From positions 36,190-100,189 of the forward strand of contig NZ_VPFL01000013.1 of NCBI RefSeq assembly GCF_008014345.1: DNA of 64,000 nucleotides, written 5' to 3'. Below the pieces are notes generated by a model, which was given only the letters and a program-made list of their open reading frames with translations, was not told the DNA's origin and made no database searches. Below are positions 15,695 to 26,804 of this stretch, in pieces (position 1 is the first letter of the stretch; each line of letters opens with the position of its first letter). The position numbers were made by a program, and so were the translations under genes. Source of the DNA: Pelomicrobium methylotrophicum. Lineage in GTDB: Bacteria; Pseudomonadota; Gammaproteobacteria; Burkholderiales; UBA6910.

Positions 15695-16113
15695 GGCTGT
15701 TTCTCGACAGCAACGTCTGGGTCAGCGCCTTCGCCACCAAAGGCTTGTGCCGGGAGCTGGTCGAGCTGGCGCTGGGCCTGCACAGCCGCGAGAACATTGT
15801 GCTGATTGCAGGCAGGCACGTCGCTGAGGAGGTCGCGCGCATTCTGCACGAGAAGTTCAAGCTGAGCGGTGAGCCCATCAGCGCCGCGCTCGAAGTGCTG
15901 GCGTTGTGCGAGAGCACTCCTGACGAAGCCGACTGGCACCCGCAGGGCGATTTCCCAGATGCCGGTGACATCGCCATCATCGCCGCGGCCCTGGCCGCCA
16001 AAGCCGATCTGTTCGTCACCGGTGACAAGGCGCTCGTGGCGCTGGGGGCCGTGGAGAACTTGCCCATCCTCGACCCCCGCACGGCCTATCTGCGCCTGCG
16101 CGGCCTGGGCTGA
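15691..16113 (+). CDS. PIN-domain toxin
   Basis: A 140-residue PIN-domain ribonuclease. The first acidic residue is in MRLFLDSNVWVSAF, followed by EEVARILHEKF and the C-terminal acidic cluster FPDAGDIAIIAAAL with DLFVTGDKALVAL, typical of VapC-like toxins. The start is GTG 15691, overlapping the antitoxin stop. It lies opposite in direction to cmr5 and ends 14 bp from it. Confidence 0.85.
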   Translation: MRLFLDSNVWVSAFATKGLCRELVELALGLHSRENIVLIAGRHVAEEVARILHEKFKLSGEPISAALEVLALCESTPDEADWHPQGDFPDAGDIAIIAAALAAKADLFVTGDKALVALGAVENLPILDPRTAYLRLRGLG

Positions 16114-16127
16114 AAACGGCTGGCGCA

Positions 16128-18243
<2,116 letters not shown>

Positions 18244-18252
18244 ACGCATCGT

Positions 18253-19521
18253 TCAGCGCCAGACGGCCAACGCGGCCCGATTGAAACCCTCAGCGCGGCG
18301 CGGCTCATTATCGTACTGCTCATCGGTCCAAAGCCCCCGCTCGACAAGCTTGCCGAGCGCTTCGGCGGTCACCCCTCGGTCGAGCTCGAGCCACCAGACG
18401 CTGCCGGCGGGGGCGGCGCGAAGCGCGGGTTTGGGCTGCCAGTTGGCAAGATCCCAGCCCGAGACCACCTCGGCGCGCGGCACGGCGGCGGCAACGATCC
18501 AGCCTGCGACCCCGGCAAGCTCGAAGCGGATAGCGCCGTCTTCGCGCTTTTCCTCGGGGCGCGCGCCGGTGGGGAGCCAGCCTTCACCCCCCGACTCGCT
18601 CCCATCATGAGGGGGGAGGCCAAAAAATCCTGGCGTGGTAAGCACGAGCCGGCAGCGGCGATCCTGCACGATTCTTTCGTAATCGGGATGTGGCGGCGTG
18701 AAATCCACGGCTTGGATCGCGGCAGCACGGCCGTCGCCGCCCAGACGCACCATTCCCGACGTAGGCAGTGTGGCACCTTTCACTTCGACCCAAAAGCCGA
18801 CGTCGTAACCCGCCTGGACGAGTCGTTTTTTCTCGTCCTTGTCTTTGCAAATGTAGATCGGGTGATGCCGCTCGATCGGCGCCACCGCTTGTACGGCAAA
18901 GAGGCGCCCGTCGGCGGCGCGGCGGGTGGTGGCATCGAGGCCGACGCCGACCCGATGGTCGAGCGACCAGAGCGCGGACGAATCGACGAGATCGTCTGCC
19001 GCAGGCGTTTCGCCCTTCAGGTACTTCGCCCAACCGGCTTGCGTGAGCCAGTAGCCACCCGCGGGTTTGCTGCGAGTCGGCTCGGCGAGCACGGGGGTGA
19101 GCGGCAGCGTGTAGCTCGACGCGAGCCCCGCCGCCAGTCGGCTGGGCTGCAGGCGCCGAACGACGGGCTTGCCGTTGCAATCCTCTTTTTTGCAGCCCTC
19201 GGGTTCGTTGATGACGAGGTCGGCCGGTGGCGCGACGAGGATCTCCAGGCGGCCTTCTCGATCTCGTCGCGCCATATGAAAGGCCGTGACCGTAAACGAC
19301 CCTGGCTTTTGCGGGGTACCGAGCTCGGGATGCGCGTTCTTGCTGCCGGCGAACGCGGCCAGGTCGAAGCCGGCATCCACGAGCAGGCGCGAGCGCAGCG
19401 CTCCGGCCGCGGCCGAGGGCCAGGGCGGTATGAGCGCCTCGCCGTAACTCCCTGGATCGCCGAAAAGCTTGTTGCCGCGCAGAAAAAGGACGTCGAGCGG
19501 TTCGAGGAAGAGACCGGTCAT
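18253..19521 (-). CDS. cmr3: Type III-B effector subunit Cmr3
   Basis: A 422-residue RAMP (Cas5-like) protein that caps the 5' end of crRNA with Cas10. The start MTGLFLEPLDVLFLRGNKLFG and PPWPSAAAGALRSRLL are typical of Cmr3. YTLPLTPVLAEP and the downstream DHRVGVGLD follow. ATG 19521 overlaps the cas10 stop by 4 bp (ATGA), which fixes the start; the longer frame reading back into cas10 is a shadow. The convergent PIN pseudogene sits at its 3' end. Confidence 0.92.
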   Translation of the reverse strand: MTGLFLEPLDVLFLRGNKLFGDPGSYGEALIPPWPSAAAGALRSRLLVDAGFDLAAFAGSKNAHPELGTPQKPGSFTVTAFHMARRDREGRLEILVAPPADLVINEPEGCKKEDCNGKPVVRRLQPSRLAAGLASSYTLPLTPVLAEPTRSKPAGGYWLTQAGWAKYLKGETPAADDLVDSSALWSLDHRVGVGLDATTRRAADGRLFAVQAVAPIERHHPIYICKDKDEKKRLVQAGYDVGFWVEVKGATLPTSGMVRLGGDGRAAAIQAVDFTPPHPDYERIVQDRRCRLVLTTPGFFGLPPHDGSESGGEGWLPTGARPEEKREDGAIRFELAGVAGWIVAAAVPRAEVVSGWDLANWQPKPALRAAPAGSVWWLELDRGVTAEALGKLVERGLWTDEQYDNEPRRAEGFNRAALAVWR

Positions 19522-22511
19522 GCGGCACGCTCCTTCTCTTCGCTGGGTTTGTTCTTGGTCGAGCCGGTTCGGGTTTCGCGCGAGAGAAACTCGGCCACGC
19601 TCAGGAAATTGGCGAGCCACGCAAGGCGCGCTTTGGGCTGCGCGAGCGCGAGGGCGGTCAGCCGCTGCGCGAGTCGCTCGGCGACGCTCTTTGCCTCTTC
19701 CCGCGCCTGCCGCGAGAGCTGGTAGGCGAGTAGCGACTGCAGCATCTCGCCATCCCGTTCGGGCTCGGGTAAGTCGTGCAACCATGTCTGGGTGTTGAAG
19801 ACGGCGCGGCGGGAGACTTCCTCCGCGGCGAGGAACTCGCGAAGCGCAATCAGCGCCACGAGCGGTTCGCCCCATTTGGCAGTGAGGTAGAGCGCGCCAC
19901 CCGAGCGCTTGATCACCGTGAGACTCCAGGCGTCTTTGCCAGGCAGCGCCTTGGCGCGTCGCTCGGCCGCGCGCAGCTCGCGCAGCACGGCGGCGAGCGG
20001 TGCCTGGTGGTGGGCGACCACGAGCCCTGCCGAGGCCGTGGCGTGCTCGCCCATCATGCGAAGCAGTTTCCCGTCGAGCCAGCCAAAGCCGTTTTCGAGC
20101 TTGAGCCGTTTACGTTCGTTATCCGTTCCGGCCGCAGGCGCGAAACGGCTCGTCCCGGACCAGGCGTCGCGAAGACGCGCCGCCGCGGGCAGAAGATCCG
20201 CGACTGGGAACATCGCCAGCACATCGTCGCCTCCGCCGTAGATCAGCCGCCCGAGATGTTCCTGCTGCACGACGTGCGGGACCACGTAGAGGGCGAAATC
20301 GTTGAGGGCACCGGAGATCGCCATATGGCGCCCAGGCGATGGCGGACGCGCCGTATTGCCGTAGCGCTTGAGCTTTTCGTTGTGCTTCGCTTTATCGTCG
20401 AACTGCTTGCGTATGGCCGGGTGGAACGATTCACGGAACGTGACTTTTCCGCCCTCGGACAAAAGCGCCCCCATGCGGTCCCCGTCCATCAGCAGCAGGC
20501 CGTAATAGGTCTCGAGACGGAAAGCGCCGCGTTTCTCCTCGGGCCACGCCGTGGCCAGGCTCTTGCGCACGATATCGCGCAGCCGCGCGGCCTTGGTCTC
20601 GTTCTCGGTCTCCTGCGCTTCTTCCATCATCGCAAGCAGCTTGCGGGCGTCCTCCAAGGCGGGGTTGTCACGATGCCGGCGCACGATCCGGGTCGACAGC
20701 GCGATACGTTCTTGCTTGAGCCGATCGGCCTCTTCAGCGAAACCGCTGGCGGTCGAGCCACTTTGGCCGAGCCAACGATCGAGTTGATGAGCCAAGGCCA
20801 TGGTGTGGGTGGAGACCACGAAGCGGCTGCAATCGATCCCGGTTTTCTCACGGACCTCCTCTGCGAAGAGGGTCGGCCAAAGCCGCTTGATGGCCGAGAG
20901 CGCCGAGAGGTGCTCGCCCGGTTTGGCCCAGGAGGGCTTCTTGTCCGCCACGCGGGTCCACAGCGTTTCGACGTGTTCCCCTTCTTTGAAGCCGCGCTTG
21001 TCTTGGCGACTACGGCGCTTACCGGCGGGAACGTTCAGGTGCTCAGGATTGTCCGTGAGCCATTCGGCCTCGCCGCTGATCGAGTCGCGCCAACCCTGCT
21101 CGGCCCTTTGCTCGAAGGGACGCACCGCTTTGGCTGCCGGGAGCACGCGCTCGGCGAGATCGTAGACCGCCGGGTAGAGCACGCCGGGATTCGGCACGAA
21201 GAAGTGGGTGCCGTCATCCCAGACGATTTCTTTCTGCAGCACCTCCCAGGCCGGTGATGCGAGAAACCCGCAGGGTTTGCCCGACTCCACGCCGAAGAAC
21301 GGCGCCATCGCCTCGGCAAGCTGCACGGTGTCGGTGACCTGCTTGCCGTCGGCGGAAACGCCGACGAGGGAGAACGGCGCCGCCGCCCAGTGGACTTCGG
21401 GAAAGCCCTCGAGCTGTCGGCGGGTTTGCTGGTAACAGTAGAGCGATTCGTCCTTCGCCGGCCCGATCGCCTCGAGCAGCCGATCGACGACTTTCTTGCC
21501 CAATTCCTGCATGTAGTTGCGGACGGCGTCGCGGCACTTGCCGGCCAATCGCTCGGCCTGCCCTGCCGGCACGAGCGCCACGAAGCGGTTGGGCAGCGCC
21601 GCGGCGAAGAGCGGATTGGCGTCGGCGTTGGCGCTTTTCTTCCAGGGAACGCCGGCGAACAGTTCGTCCGGCAAGCCCTGATCGCGCAACCATAGATCCA
21701 CCTGCGGAATGCCGCGCAGGCGCGGGAAAAGCACTGCGTCCGGGCCGAGTTCCTCGACCAAGGGGCGCATCGCCTCCCAGGCAAGCCGCGAAAGCAAATG
21801 CGACCCGGCCCAGAGATCGGAGGTGGATCGCGCCGCGGCGATGAAAGGCTGCACAGGCCCGATCGAAAGCGCGAGCAGCGCCACCTCGCCCTGTTCCTCC
21901 CCTCTCCCGCCGGGAGAGGGGCCGGGGGTGAGGGCCTCGGCCGCAAAGGCGCCGGCGAAGGCAGAGGCGAGATCGAGGTGCTCCCAGATCGAGTGGTCGG
22001 GCACGCGCGTGTCGGCCGGCAATTGCTCCCAGAGCGCGCCGAGTTTGCTTTGGTCCTCTTCTTCGACGAGCTCGGGCCCGAAACGCCAGAACGCGAGGAG
22101 GATCTTGCGCAGATCTTCGCCACAATGTTTCTTCAGTCGCTCGAAATGGATCCGGCTTTTCTCCTCGATCTCCTCGGGATCGATTTCCTGCAAGCGGCCC
22201 TGCTGGCGAAGATCGATCTCCTTCCCGCTCACGGGATGGATCAAGACCGGTTCCTTCGTCCAATCGACCCGATCGGCGAGATCGCGCGGCCACTGCGGCC
22301 GATCGGCCGCGGCCGCCCACCAGTCGGCGCGCCTGACGAGGCGCTCGACGTCCTCGGGCACGCCTTGCGGGAAGAGCGCTTCGCGCAGCGCCCGTACCGT
22401 CCCGCCTTCGTGGCCTTCGCGCGTGCGACCGAGGATGAGCGCCTTCTCGCCCGGGTCGTGCAGGCGCGCGGCGAGTTTGGTTTGCCAGAGTGATGGGGTT
22501 TGTCGGCTCAT
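19518..22511 (-). CDS. cas10: Type III-B Cas10/Cmr2: HD nuclease and cyclic oligoadenylate synthase
   Basis: A 997-residue large subunit. The N-terminal HD domain has His18-Asp19 (LHDPGEKAL) and the PDHSIWEHLDLASA segment near 171-184. The Palm domain keeps an intact GGDD at 760-763 (IYGGGDDVLAMF), with MDGDRMGALL upstream, so cyclic oligoadenylate synthesis is expected on target binding. Residues about 192-207 (ALTPGPSPGGRGEEQ) are an in-frame copy of a palindromic repeat seen in many proteobacterial genomes and are not part of the family fold. It follows cmr1 by 23 bp and overlaps cmr3 by 4 bp. Confidence 0.96.
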   Translation of the reverse strand: MSRQTPSLWQTKLAARLHDPGEKALILGRTREGHEGGTVRALREALFPQGVPEDVERLVRRADWWAAAADRPQWPRDLADRVDWTKEPVLIHPVSGKEIDLRQQGRLQEIDPEEIEEKSRIHFERLKKHCGEDLRKILLAFWRFGPELVEEEDQSKLGALWEQLPADTRVPDHSIWEHLDLASAFAGAFAAEALTPGPSPGGRGEEQGEVALLALSIGPVQPFIAAARSTSDLWAGSHLLSRLAWEAMRPLVEELGPDAVLFPRLRGIPQVDLWLRDQGLPDELFAGVPWKKSANADANPLFAAALPNRFVALVPAGQAERLAGKCRDAVRNYMQELGKKVVDRLLEAIGPAKDESLYCYQQTRRQLEGFPEVHWAAAPFSLVGVSADGKQVTDTVQLAEAMAPFFGVESGKPCGFLASPAWEVLQKEIVWDDGTHFFVPNPGVLYPAVYDLAERVLPAAKAVRPFEQRAEQGWRDSISGEAEWLTDNPEHLNVPAGKRRSRQDKRGFKEGEHVETLWTRVADKKPSWAKPGEHLSALSAIKRLWPTLFAEEVREKTGIDCSRFVVSTHTMALAHQLDRWLGQSGSTASGFAEEADRLKQERIALSTRIVRRHRDNPALEDARKLLAMMEEAQETENETKAARLRDIVRKSLATAWPEEKRGAFRLETYYGLLLMDGDRMGALLSEGGKVTFRESFHPAIRKQFDDKAKHNEKLKRYGNTARPPSPGRHMAISGALNDFALYVVPHVVQQEHLGRLIYGGGDDVLAMFPVADLLPAAARLRDAWSGTSRFAPAAGTDNERKRLKLENGFGWLDGKLLRMMGEHATASAGLVVAHHQAPLAAVLRELRAAERRAKALPGKDAWSLTVIKRSGGALYLTAKWGEPLVALIALREFLAAEEVSRRAVFNTQTWLHDLPEPERDGEMLQSLLAYQLSRQAREEAKSVAERLAQRLTALALAQPKARLAWLANFLSVAEFLSRETRTGSTKNKPSEEKERAA
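21893..21937. repeat. Palindromic repeat element inserted in frame in cas10
   Basis: An inverted repeat around CCCTCTCCCG / CGGGAGAGGG (21901-21920), followed by GCCGGGGGTGAGGG, lies inside cas10. On the coding strand it reads LTPGPSPGGRGE, the characteristic translation of a widespread intergenic palindromic element. Its length keeps the frame open. Confidence 0.65.
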
Positions 22512-22534
22512 TTACGACCTCCCGTCCTTTATTC

Positions 22535-23518
22535 TCACGAAACTCTCTGCAGCGCCCCTGCCGTATCCAAAGCTTTGCAAACGGTTTTCCAGGCTAGTTT
22601 CAGGTTTTCGTCGCTCATGGATGCCCCGCTGTCCGCAGGTAGTTTGTGCGGCATGGCAAAGACACGGATGAAAAGTCCGTTACTGTCAGGGACGATTTTC
22701 CAACGCAGCGGGCTAGGCATACGACCCTTGCCGGCAAAACCGAGCGCTTGTCGTAGATCTTTTCTTTCCACATTCTTCAGTTTCGTGCGTACGGCTTTGC
22801 GCAATGATGCGACACTGCGCATGGCGTCCGACCAACTTTTGAAACGCGATTGGCTTTGCCACACGCAAAGCCCTTGGTTATCGACAGCAAGGGACATCGC
22901 CCAGTCGTGCTGCAGGCATTGGTCAAGTGGTCGAGCATAGCGACGTATTTCTTGGGCACCTAGCGGCTCAATACCTTCTACATGCAGCGCGCCCCAGCCT
23001 CCTCGGCTACGGCTGCCAAGCAGCCCGAATGCGTCGATGAGTCGCATGATCTCCTTCATCCTCCCATCCATTTCATCAGTATAGGCAGCGCACAATACGC
23101 GCACGCCTTCTTTGTCGTCTGCTTTGATCGCTGTACGATCAGGGAGATTGCCCCCTCGCTTGGCCAAGCCGAACCAAGCGTAGCTGGTATCGAGTCCCGT
23201 ACTCAGCGGGGCGACGCCTTTCTGCTTGCCGCGAATCCAGGCCTGGGTGGGAACTCCGTTCGGCGTTTCAAGCCTTATACGCACCTTACTCTTGTTATAC
23301 TCGCCATCAAGCCACGCATTGCCGAACAGCAACCCCTCTTCGCGGCGCATGTCAGGCACACGGATCCGAAAGCCGTGCTCGGCGGCATACGCCACGCGCC
23401 ACCACTCGCGCAAAAGGTGCTTGAACGGCGGCGTTCGCCAACGGGCGTTCTGCAAGGCGTCGCCGAGGAAGGCGGGGGTGAGAAAGCGCACGGTATAGCG
23501 GCGTTCGATCATTTTCAT
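22535..23518 (-). CDS. cmr1: Type III-B effector subunit Cmr1
   Basis: A 327-residue RAMP protein. RRYTVRFLTPAFLGDALQNARWRTPPFKHLLREWWRV is the Cmr1 N-terminal signature, and FGLLGSRSRGGWGAL is its glycine-rich loop. Cmr1 sits with Cmr6 at the 3' end of the crRNA. ATG 23518 has AGGG about 8 bases upstream; in-frame ATGs 10 codons upstream and 2 downstream are alternatives. A GCAAGCTTGT near-palindrome lies 60 bases upstream. Confidence 0.88.
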   Translation of the reverse strand: MKMIERRYTVRFLTPAFLGDALQNARWRTPPFKHLLREWWRVAYAAEHGFRIRVPDMRREEGLLFGNAWLDGEYNKSKVRIRLETPNGVPTQAWIRGKQKGVAPLSTGLDTSYAWFGLAKRGGNLPDRTAIKADDKEGVRVLCAAYTDEMDGRMKEIMRLIDAFGLLGSRSRGGWGALHVEGIEPLGAQEIRRYARPLDQCLQHDWAMSLAVDNQGLCVWQSQSRFKSWSDAMRSVASLRKAVRTKLKNVERKDLRQALGFAGKGRMPSPLRWKIVPDSNGLFIRVFAMPHKLPADSGASMSDENLKLAWKTVCKALDTAGALQRVS

Positions 23519-23588
23519 GGCGACTGCCCTTTTTGCGTCGTGGATCATAGTCGTCTGGCCGTCACGGTGTGTCGCTCGCAAGCTTGTT

Positions 23589-24791
23589 TCAGCCCAAAAG
23601 CCGCTTGAACGAGGCCTCGAGCGCTTTGTATAGCCGATCCGCCGAGGCGAGCGGCTGCCGAAACTTTGGGTAAGACGGCGCATTGCCGTGCACGAGCGCA
23701 TTGCGCAGATTTTTCAGCATCCAGTAGGCCTCTCTTTGCCGGTCTTCGTGTTGGCCGGCCTGGAGCTCCTGCTCGAAGGTCTCGAAGGCAACCTCCCGAC
23801 CTTCCTTGAATTGCTGAGGATCGAGCCCGCGTTCGAGACACTGGCGGCTGACGAACGCCTCCCAGCCGAAGATGGCCGCGCGCAGATAATCGCCGCGCGC
23901 GAGATACTGGTAGGCGAGTTTGCGTTGATGCTCGGCGAGGTCGGCACCGCGGACCCAGGCGAGGCGTTCGGCTAGCCGCTTCTGGAAGATGCCCGAGGCG
24001 CCGGGCAGGCTCGTCTCGAGCTGCGGGAGGAAGGTGAGAAGCTTGCGCCTTGCGTCGGCGAGATTCTGCGTCTGCTCGTGAAAGGCCGCCTCTTCGAGAC
24101 AGGCCGTCTTGTCGGCGGGGACGCCGTCGGCCGCAAGCAGCGGCGCGAAGACGCCGTAATGCCCGGTGGCATCGTAGCGGTCGAGGGCATCCACCCAGCG
24201 TTGAATGGCAAGCAGCCCATCGAGCCGCAGCACGAGCGCCACACCCCCTTCGGTCATCTCAAGCGCCCCGTACCAGATGCCCTCGATTTCGAGCTTGCCC
24301 ACGCGCTCGAGCATGAAGGCGGACACCAGGCCGAGCATGCTCAAGTGCCTGAACGCATGGGTGAGATCGAAACTCACCTTCCCGCTCGGCACCGCCTCGG
24401 CGACGGTTTCTAGAATGGCACGCTGCTCCGGGGCGTTCCTTCCGTAAGGAATGAGCCGCGGGAGCACCTCCATGCCGACGGCCCGGCTGAGCAACGGTTG
24501 CAGCCGGTCCAAAAGTCCTTGATCCACCCTCGCCGCCGGTTCGGCATCGAGGAGCGCAAGCCGCGCCTCTTCTTCCTCTCCCTCGACCGCGAGGTTTTCC
24601 ACGAACACCCCCCACATGCTGCCTGCGGTTCCGAGAACCACGAGCCGCTGTGGGGCGAGCTGCTCGGCAAGCGCCAACCCAAAAAAGGCCGTCTCGCGCT
24701 CGTGCCCGCCCGGAAAGCGGTAACGCGCGCTACGATAGCCGGTCTTCGGATCGTCGCGGCCTTTGCCGAGAAAAGTCACCAGCGAATGCAT
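23589..24791 (-). CDS. csx2: CARF-HEPN effector, Csx2/TM1812 family
   Basis: A 400-residue protein starting MHSLVTFLGKGRDDPKTGYRSARYRF, the usual opening of DxTHG-motif CRISPR proteins. The variant motif DLTHAFRH is at 142-149 and would bind cyclic oligoadenylate. The C-terminal helical domain carries the HEPN motif R-x4-H in LKNLRNALVHGN, so a ribonuclease activated by Cas10 products is expected. It lies upstream of cmr1 in the same direction and next to a divergent VapBC pair. The start at 24791 was chosen by homology. Confidence 0.88.
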   Translation of the reverse strand: MHSLVTFLGKGRDDPKTGYRSARYRFPGGHERETAFFGLALAEQLAPQRLVVLGTAGSMWGVFVENLAVEGEEEEARLALLDAEPAARVDQGLLDRLQPLLSRAVGMEVLPRLIPYGRNAPEQRAILETVAEAVPSGKVSFDLTHAFRHLSMLGLVSAFMLERVGKLEIEGIWYGALEMTEGGVALVLRLDGLLAIQRWVDALDRYDATGHYGVFAPLLAADGVPADKTACLEEAAFHEQTQNLADARRKLLTFLPQLETSLPGASGIFQKRLAERLAWVRGADLAEHQRKLAYQYLARGDYLRAAIFGWEAFVSRQCLERGLDPQQFKEGREVAFETFEQELQAGQHEDRQREAYWMLKNLRNALVHGNAPSYPKFRQPLASADRLYKALEASFKRLLG

Positions 24792-24895
24792 CACGCCTTT
24801 TCTTTCGAAAGCAGGATGGCTGCAGCGGGCAAGAATGCAGGACACTTGTCCCGATTCGCGAATCGCCCTAAAATACACATTGGGAGGTGTATAGC

Positions 24896-25111
24896 ATGCG
24901 TACCAACATCGTGCTCGATGACCGGATCGTCAAGGAAGCGATGCGCCTGACCGGCGTCAAGACTAAACGCGAGGTCGTGGATCGCGCCCTGCGCGAGCTG
25001 GTAGCCCGCCGCAAGCAAAGCGCTCTGCGCGAGCTGGCGGGGCGCGACCTGATCGATCCGGCCTATGACGTGCGCGCGGTGCGGGCCGGGATGAATCGTG
25101 ATTCTCGTTGA
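24896..25111 (+). CDS. vapB: VapB-type antitoxin
   Basis: About 71 residues: MRTNIVLDDRIVKEAMRLTGVKTKREVVDRALRELVARRKQ, the classic VapB ribbon-helix-helix domain, with a short toxin-binding tail. A strong GGGAGG site lies 8 bases before ATG 24896. The 3' end overlaps vapC by 14 bp. Its promoter is back to back with that of csx2. Confidence 0.9.
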   Translation: MRTNIVLDDRIVKEAMRLTGVKTKREVVDRALRELVARRKQSALRELAGRDLIDPAYDVRAVRAGMNRDSR

Positions 25112-25493
25112 CACGTCCGTCTGGATCGACTGGTTGCGGCGCAAAGCTACTGCAGCCGCGCGCGCGCTCGACCAGCTTCTCGACCAGGAGGACCTCGCTT
25201 TGGCCCCGGTCGTTTTGCAGGAGTTGCTCCAAGGAGCGCGCGGCCCCCGGGAGTTGGAAGTGCTGCGATCGCACTTCGCTTCGTTACCGATGTTGCAGGC
25301 GAGCGTGGACACGTACGCGGCGGCGGGCGCCCTGTATGCTCGCTGCCGCTGGGAGGGTTTCACCCCGTGCAGCCCCCACGATTGCCTGATCGCGTGCCTC
25401 GCCATCGAGCACAGAGCGGCTTTGTTGCACGATGATCGGGATTTCGAGTCGTTGGCCCGCGTCGAGCCGAAACTCAGGCTCGTTGCAGTCTGA
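25098..25493 (+). CDS. vapC: VapC-type PIN toxin
   Basis: A 131-residue PIN ribonuclease. MILVDTSVWIDWLRR gives the first catalytic Asp, APVVLQELLQGAR the conserved Glu, and SPHDCLIACLAI with LLHDDRDFESLA the later acidic residues, so all four positions look intact. The start is GTG 25098, inside the antitoxin gene. It ends 30 bp from the convergent csx14. Confidence 0.9.
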   Translation: MILVDTSVWIDWLRRKATAAARALDQLLDQEDLALAPVVLQELLQGARGPRELEVLRSHFASLPMLQASVDTYAAAGALYARCRWEGFTPCSPHDCLIACLAIEHRAALLHDDRDFESLARVEPKLRLVAV

Positions 25494-25523
25494 GCGGCAG
25501 GCAAGCCGCTCCAGGCGGAAAGT

Positions 25524-26804
25524 CTATCCGCTGCGGCGGGTCGTCGTTTGTCGCTCATGGCGCGCCAATCGCTTGCTTTTCGTACCACGCGCCGACTCGG
25601 CCTCCTGCGCTCTGCAAGCCCTGCTTGCTGCCTCGGGGGAGAAGCCGGATGGCGTATCGTCGATGGCCGTGAAATGGATGGACTTGGGAGGCAGTTTGAG
25701 GCGATAGCGTTTAGGCCGCCTCCCTTCGCCGTGAATCAAGTACGGGCGAGCGGAAACATCCAGGGCGCGGGTCAATAGCTTCTTGAGCTTGGAATTGCGC
25801 TCGAGAAAGTCGTCCTTGCTCATACCTTTGGCGTAACGCTTTACGGTCGTCTCGTCGTCCCCCATCGGGCCGAGAATCGTCCGATATTCGCGCAGGTACG
25901 CCTCGGCGTACTCCTTTTCTGGAACGCCATCCTTTGGGCAAGCGAGGGGCTCGCGGCCCTCGGCGGCGCGCCTCGCGAACCAGGCAAGAAAAGCAAGATC
26001 CGCAGGCGGTAGCGGTACGATCCTCCCGCCGGCCCGGATACACCGGCCATCGAGATCGATCACCAGCTCGGGAGGCCCAAGCATCTCCTGAGCCGCCGCC
26101 ACCACCTCGCTGAAGCGCGCGGCGCCCGCGAGCAGCCGCCCGGGTAATCCGTGGCGCAGGCGGACGAAGGGAATGTCGGCCAATGTGACTTTGGCATCCC
26201 GGGCATCGATGGGCCGGTTTTCCGGCGGATGGGTGTAAATCACACGACTGTAAGGCGTGGGGTAATAAAACTCCTGATTCGATTCGTACGGCGTGGACAC
26301 GAGCACGTGGGATAGCCGGTCCTGGGGCCTGCCGTAGAGGGAAAGTGCATAGCCCGCGTAGTAACCCATGGTCTTACGTCCGCCAGCGATGGACACATGG
26401 AGCGCCACTTCTTCCGAGGCCGTGAGCTGGCGAATGCGCTCGGTCAGGAAGTCCGCCACCCGCTCATTGTCCTCTTGCGTGCGAATGTCCTCCAGCGCAC
26501 CGCCTTCCGGCCCGCTCAGCACATGAATACGCGTTTCATCGAAAGCGATCCCCTTGAGCTTGTAATCCAGACACAGGCGATGGAACCAGCCGGGATCCTT
26601 CGAAAGGAGCGTAAGGCGCGCCCGCTCGGCGCCTTCGGCCGTGGTGATCAGGTGCACTTCGGTGGGGACGAAGGCCGGCCTGCCCTCAGGCCTCACCGCG
26701 AGGGCATAGAGCGTCTCCGTCACCACCTGGGGCGAAAGCCCGGTCACCGCCAGCAGGATGCGGCGCGGGTAACGGTCGGGGCGCATCGGATCAATTTCGC
26801 TCAT
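25524..26804 (-). CDS. csx14: NE0113-family (Csx14-type) CARF protein
   Basis: A 426-residue protein. RRILLAVTGLSPQVVTETLYAL and HVSIAGGRKTMGYYAGYALSLYGRPQDRLSHVLVSTPYE match the NE0113 family (TIGR02584; also called Csx14 or Csm6-like), whose CARF/SAVED-like domain binds cyclic oligoadenylates. No HEPN R-x4-6-H motif is visible. The C-terminal part (about 240-385: LPPADLAFLAWFARRA, SKLKKLLTRAL, GRRPKRYRLKLPP) looks like a winged helix, so this could be a regulator or ring nuclease rather than an RNase. The last 35 residues are low-complexity. It overlaps cas6 by 14 bp. Confidence 0.78.
   Translation of the reverse strand: MSEIDPMRPDRYPRRILLAVTGLSPQVVTETLYALAVRPEGRPAFVPTEVHLITTAEGAERARLTLLSKDPGWFHRLCLDYKLKGIAFDETRIHVLSGPEGGALEDIRTQEDNERVADFLTERIRQLTASEEVALHVSIAGGRKTMGYYAGYALSLYGRPQDRLSHVLVSTPYESNQEFYYPTPYSRVIYTHPPENRPIDARDAKVTLADIPFVRLRHGLPGRLLAGAARFSEVVAAAQEMLGPPELVIDLDGRCIRAGGRIVPLPPADLAFLAWFARRAAEGREPLACPKDGVPEKEYAEAYLREYRTILGPMGDDETTVKRYAKGMSKDDFLERNSKLKKLLTRALDVSARPYLIHGEGRRPKRYRLKLPPKSIHFTAIDDTPSGFSPEAASRACRAQEAESARGTKSKRLARHERQTTTRRSG

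Noticed and set aside
19776..21257. 493-codon plus-strand ORF opposite cas10, and similar long ORFs elsewhere (4295-5230, 14515-15558, 35168-35998)
   Set aside because: They mirror strong, recognisable genes on the other strand or frame, and their translations are Arg/Gly-rich without family motifs, as expected in high-GC DNA.
24791..25588. 265-codon minus-strand ORF over the vapBC pair
   Set aside because: VapB and VapC on the plus strand have clear motifs and ribosome sites; the opposite frame has none.
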